From assembly GCF_001039355.2 (NCBI RefSeq), contig NW_019774992.1, positions 78,401 through 113,104 on the forward strand: 34,704 nucleotides of DNA, given 5' to 3'. This DNA is from Lingula anatina (taxonomy: Eukaryota; Brachiopoda; Lingulata; Lingulida; Lingulidae). A program made the translations under genes and the position numbers. Positions 32,236 through 34,704 of the stretch are shown in pieces (the first letter of the stretch is position 1; each line of letters begins with the position of its first letter). Below the pieces are notes generated by a model. It was given only the letters and a program-made list of their open reading frames with translations. It had not been told where the DNA came from and made no database searches.

Positions 32236-32264
32236 AGCACACACACACACACGCACACACACCA
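32165..32264. repeat. (CT)n-(CA)n compound microsatellite
   Basis: Same compound type as in gene A intron 1 (17416-17512), in the same orientation. Confidence 0.95.
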
Positions 32265-33130
32265 CAACATATAATTTGTTTCCGGTCATGTGAATCGTCC
32301 TTTGAATGCAGACAGTGTTTTATTCTCTTTTTCAAAATTAATGTTCATCATTTTCACTGGGTATGAATGCTTAAAATGTGCAGAAAGATCACAAGAAATG
32401 GACGGCTGGCTATTTCGATCTGAAAATTTTCACAACACCGACCCGACACGACCAAAAATGAATCGGTACGACCAGAACAGACATGACCCTACCCGACACA
32501 AACAGACCCAACCCGACAGCTAATGGAAATCTAGGTCTTCTGTTTTAATTTGATGCGATGCATGGAGTTGACTTTTTAAAAGGCGTTATTCAAGTTTTTT
32601 AATTATTTGTGAAAAATTTGGATATTTCAGTCAAAATATGTAAGGCGATGAGTGGGTGGCTTTATTAATTGAAAGCAGTGTGAAGATACATCGGTGGAAA
32701 AGTAGGTTACTCTCAGCGGTAATGTAGGGGGCAGGGGCAGGGGGGGGGGAGAGAGGAAGAGAAGTGACTGCCAAAGAACAAACAATGCTCACCATGTGCT
32801 ACAAATTATTTGGCACAATTTTGGAAAGGAGCATATTTTTCAGAATCGGATATAAAATTTCAATTTAAATTTATTGTGAGTTATAGAATAAAGGTGTGGA
32901 CTGCAGCCAGTAGACGAGAGAGAAAGAGAGAGATTGGAAAATATTTAGCTCTGTCCCCTATGAAAGGTCAGAAATATCTGCCACTAGATTCCCAACCTTT
33001 ACCAATGGTCTACAAATAAATAGTCAAGGATGCAAAGCCTAACGTGATTTCAATCTGACGTTGAATACTGATCTAGATTACTGACTTGGAATAAAAACAT
33101 GTTCTTTTTGAAAAGCAGGATGATTGGGTC

Positions 33131-33175
33131 ATTAATTAATTAATTAATTAATTCATTCATTTATTTATTTATTCA
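33131..33175. repeat. (AATT)n and (ATTT)n microsatellite
   Basis: Tetranucleotide units passing from AATT to ATTC and ATTT. Confidence 0.85.
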
Positions 33176-34146
33176 TATTTTCGAAAGTTATTGCATTCTT
33201 TGTGTGTTTTGGCGACATTTGGCTTAAAAGTGCGCATGCCAAAACGTATTCTTTGTTCACTTGACATTAGCTGAGTGGCTCTGTTTGATAATATGCAATC
33301 TCCTCTCGAAAATCAACATGGCTGGATAATTTATACAAAAAATACTGTTTACTGGAATGTGCGTTTTATGTTAAAAGAAGCAATGTTTTCTTTTTTTTTT
33401 CTTGTTCCGTGTCTGTATATTTGCAAGCCTAGCTGCTGTTGTCCTTAATCCCACATGGCGATTTTTCTAAATGCTCAGCGTCCCCTCTCTCACCCCCCCC
33501 CCCTCACCCGGCTTAAATCTGTTTCTCCCTTGCCTGATCCAAGGGAACTCACCACGAAAAAAAAACAATAAACACATTTTGTTGGTAGCACTTCGTTGTT
33601 TATTTTTGAGACAGTTTTTCACTTCTCAGACCTACATAAAAGTGAAGTTGGTACGCGATCATTACAATATGGTACCATAATGTTATCAATATGATATAAA
33701 TATTCACTATACTACGTGGGAACATTAATATTTATCTAATTATGCAAATTTAAACCGCTTGGTATCACAATACTAGAGGTATCTCACTTGTATAGAAGAA
33801 ACGCCATCAATAACTTTATTCCGCTGTTAGAAATTCGTCAACTGACTTCAAAATACAGTTGTCATGTTAAATGCATGTTTTTGATTTATTCTTAAATACC
33901 ATTATATCTAAGTATGAGGGTTTCGCGCCAAAACGGTTAGGTTGCTCTGAGAGGACTGTTCCGTTGCATCAAGGCAGTTACGATATTCTCAGTTATAACA
34001 GTTAGTCAGGGGGCACTGCTTCAATTCAAAATATGTGCTGAGCATCTTAATATTGGCAGGCGCAATCTAATACGTCCATTCTGAAAAAGGAAATGTTTTT
34101 AGTGTAATAAACCACAAGATATAACGAACATGGCGAATGAAAAGCA

Positions 34147-34163
34147 GCTGCTGCTGCTGCTGC
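34147..34163. repeat. Short (CTG)n run
   Basis: Five to six CTG units. Confidence 0.85.
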
Positions 34164-34204
34164 ATCACTTAATCCAAGTGGCAACAATGACGTGCAAACA
34201 CCCT

Positions 34205-34311
34205 ATTAACAAACACACACACACACACGCACGCACGCACACACGCACACACACACACACGCACACACACACAAACACACACGCACGCACACACGCACAC
34301 ACACGCACACA
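34205..34311. repeat. (CA)n microsatellite with CG interruptions
   Basis: ACAC and ACGC units over about 105 bp. Confidence 0.95.
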
Positions 34312-34680
34312 TATTAAAAGCAGTGATAATCTACCGATACAATACTAATGTTGACATCTGACAGAGACAAACGAGGCTCAGTATGTCGCATCCACCTTCT
34401 GCCCATCCCCTAATGTACCCAGCCTTCCCCCACGTGCCTCTCCCACTTTCCCTTCCTCCCCTGTCCCCTTCCAGATGCATTACATCGGTGATTCTTATCC
34501 CAATCTCCCACGTGCCGCATCCCACCCTCTTCTTTCTCTCCTCCCGCCCTTCCATGTTCCCCTTTCTTTACTCCCCTTTCCCTCCCTCCCTCCCTTTGGC
34601 CCCTTCCCACCCTCCCCTTTCCCTCCTCCCACGCTCCCAAGGGCCCCCTACCGTCTTCTTCCCATTCTAAACTTCCCTGT

Positions 34681-34704
34681 CCCCCCCCCCCCCCCCCCCC
34701 CCCC
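34681..34704. repeat. Terminal poly-C run
   Basis: 24 C at the very end of the window; probably where the window or contig stops at a homopolymer. Confidence 0.9.

Larger units (their letters stand above)
31168..34704. other. Gene-poor right flank
   Basis: No protein family recognised. A CRE-like TGACGTCA followed by two AAAATGGCG boxes lies near 31663-31695 and could be promoter sequence. A degenerate GACCCGACAC-type repeat lies at about 32436-32519. The last 330 bp are C/T-rich. Confidence 0.45.

Noticed and set aside
34681-34704. Poly-C tract as a telomere-like or functional end
   Set aside because: It is a plain homopolymer at the end of the window in C/T-rich DNA, most simply a sequence or contig end.

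Overview
The window looks like AT-rich nuclear DNA from an animal, probably a marine invertebrate (mollusc- or amphioxus-like). Genes are split by short introns with canonical GT/AG junctions, proteins are secreted vWA and thrombospondin type 1 (TSP1) modules, and introns and spacers are full of (CA)n, (CT)n and (TTA)n microsatellites and short inverted-repeat elements. The species cannot be fixed from sequence alone. Nothing bacterial or viral was seen: no operons, rRNA, tRNA or CRISPR arrays.

Layout. 1-3200: no recognisable gene; two pairs of diverged direct repeats, one carrying an exon-like cassette, and a dispersed repeat. 3765-5742 (minus): three joined exons of a BEN-domain protein with an acidic linker, a short amphipathic helix and a long proline-rich 9-residue minisatellite; one in-frame TGA sits just upstream of the BEN part. 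5743-8400: no gene seen. 8400-9600 (minus): a possible very small spliced gene. 9113-9282: an inverted-repeat element. 10800-17711 (minus): vWA-TSP gene A. 19163-24027 and 26443-31167 (minus): two copies of a ~4.8 kb segmental duplication, each holding a short vWA-TSP gene (B and C). 31168-34704: microsatellites and pyrimidine-rich DNA, ending in poly-C.

The main content is a head-to-tail cluster of three paralogous secreted proteins on the minus strand. All share a signal-peptide exon, a vWA domain split over the same three exons with an intact metal-ion-dependent adhesion site (MIDAS; DxSxS, T, D), and a first TSP1 repeat with an unusual CC-x2-C element. In B and C (about 275 and 273 aa) the reading frame stops directly after this TSP1 repeat, where gene A has a splice donor. 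Gene A (626 aa) adds a 169-residue Thr/Pro mucin-like exon between vWA and TSP1, three further TSP1 exons and a short tail. The exon joins were checked by phase: gene A sums to 1881 nt, gene B to 828 nt (from the preferred ATG) and gene C to 822 nt, all divisible by three. Extracellular matrix or adhesion function is inferred from domain content only.
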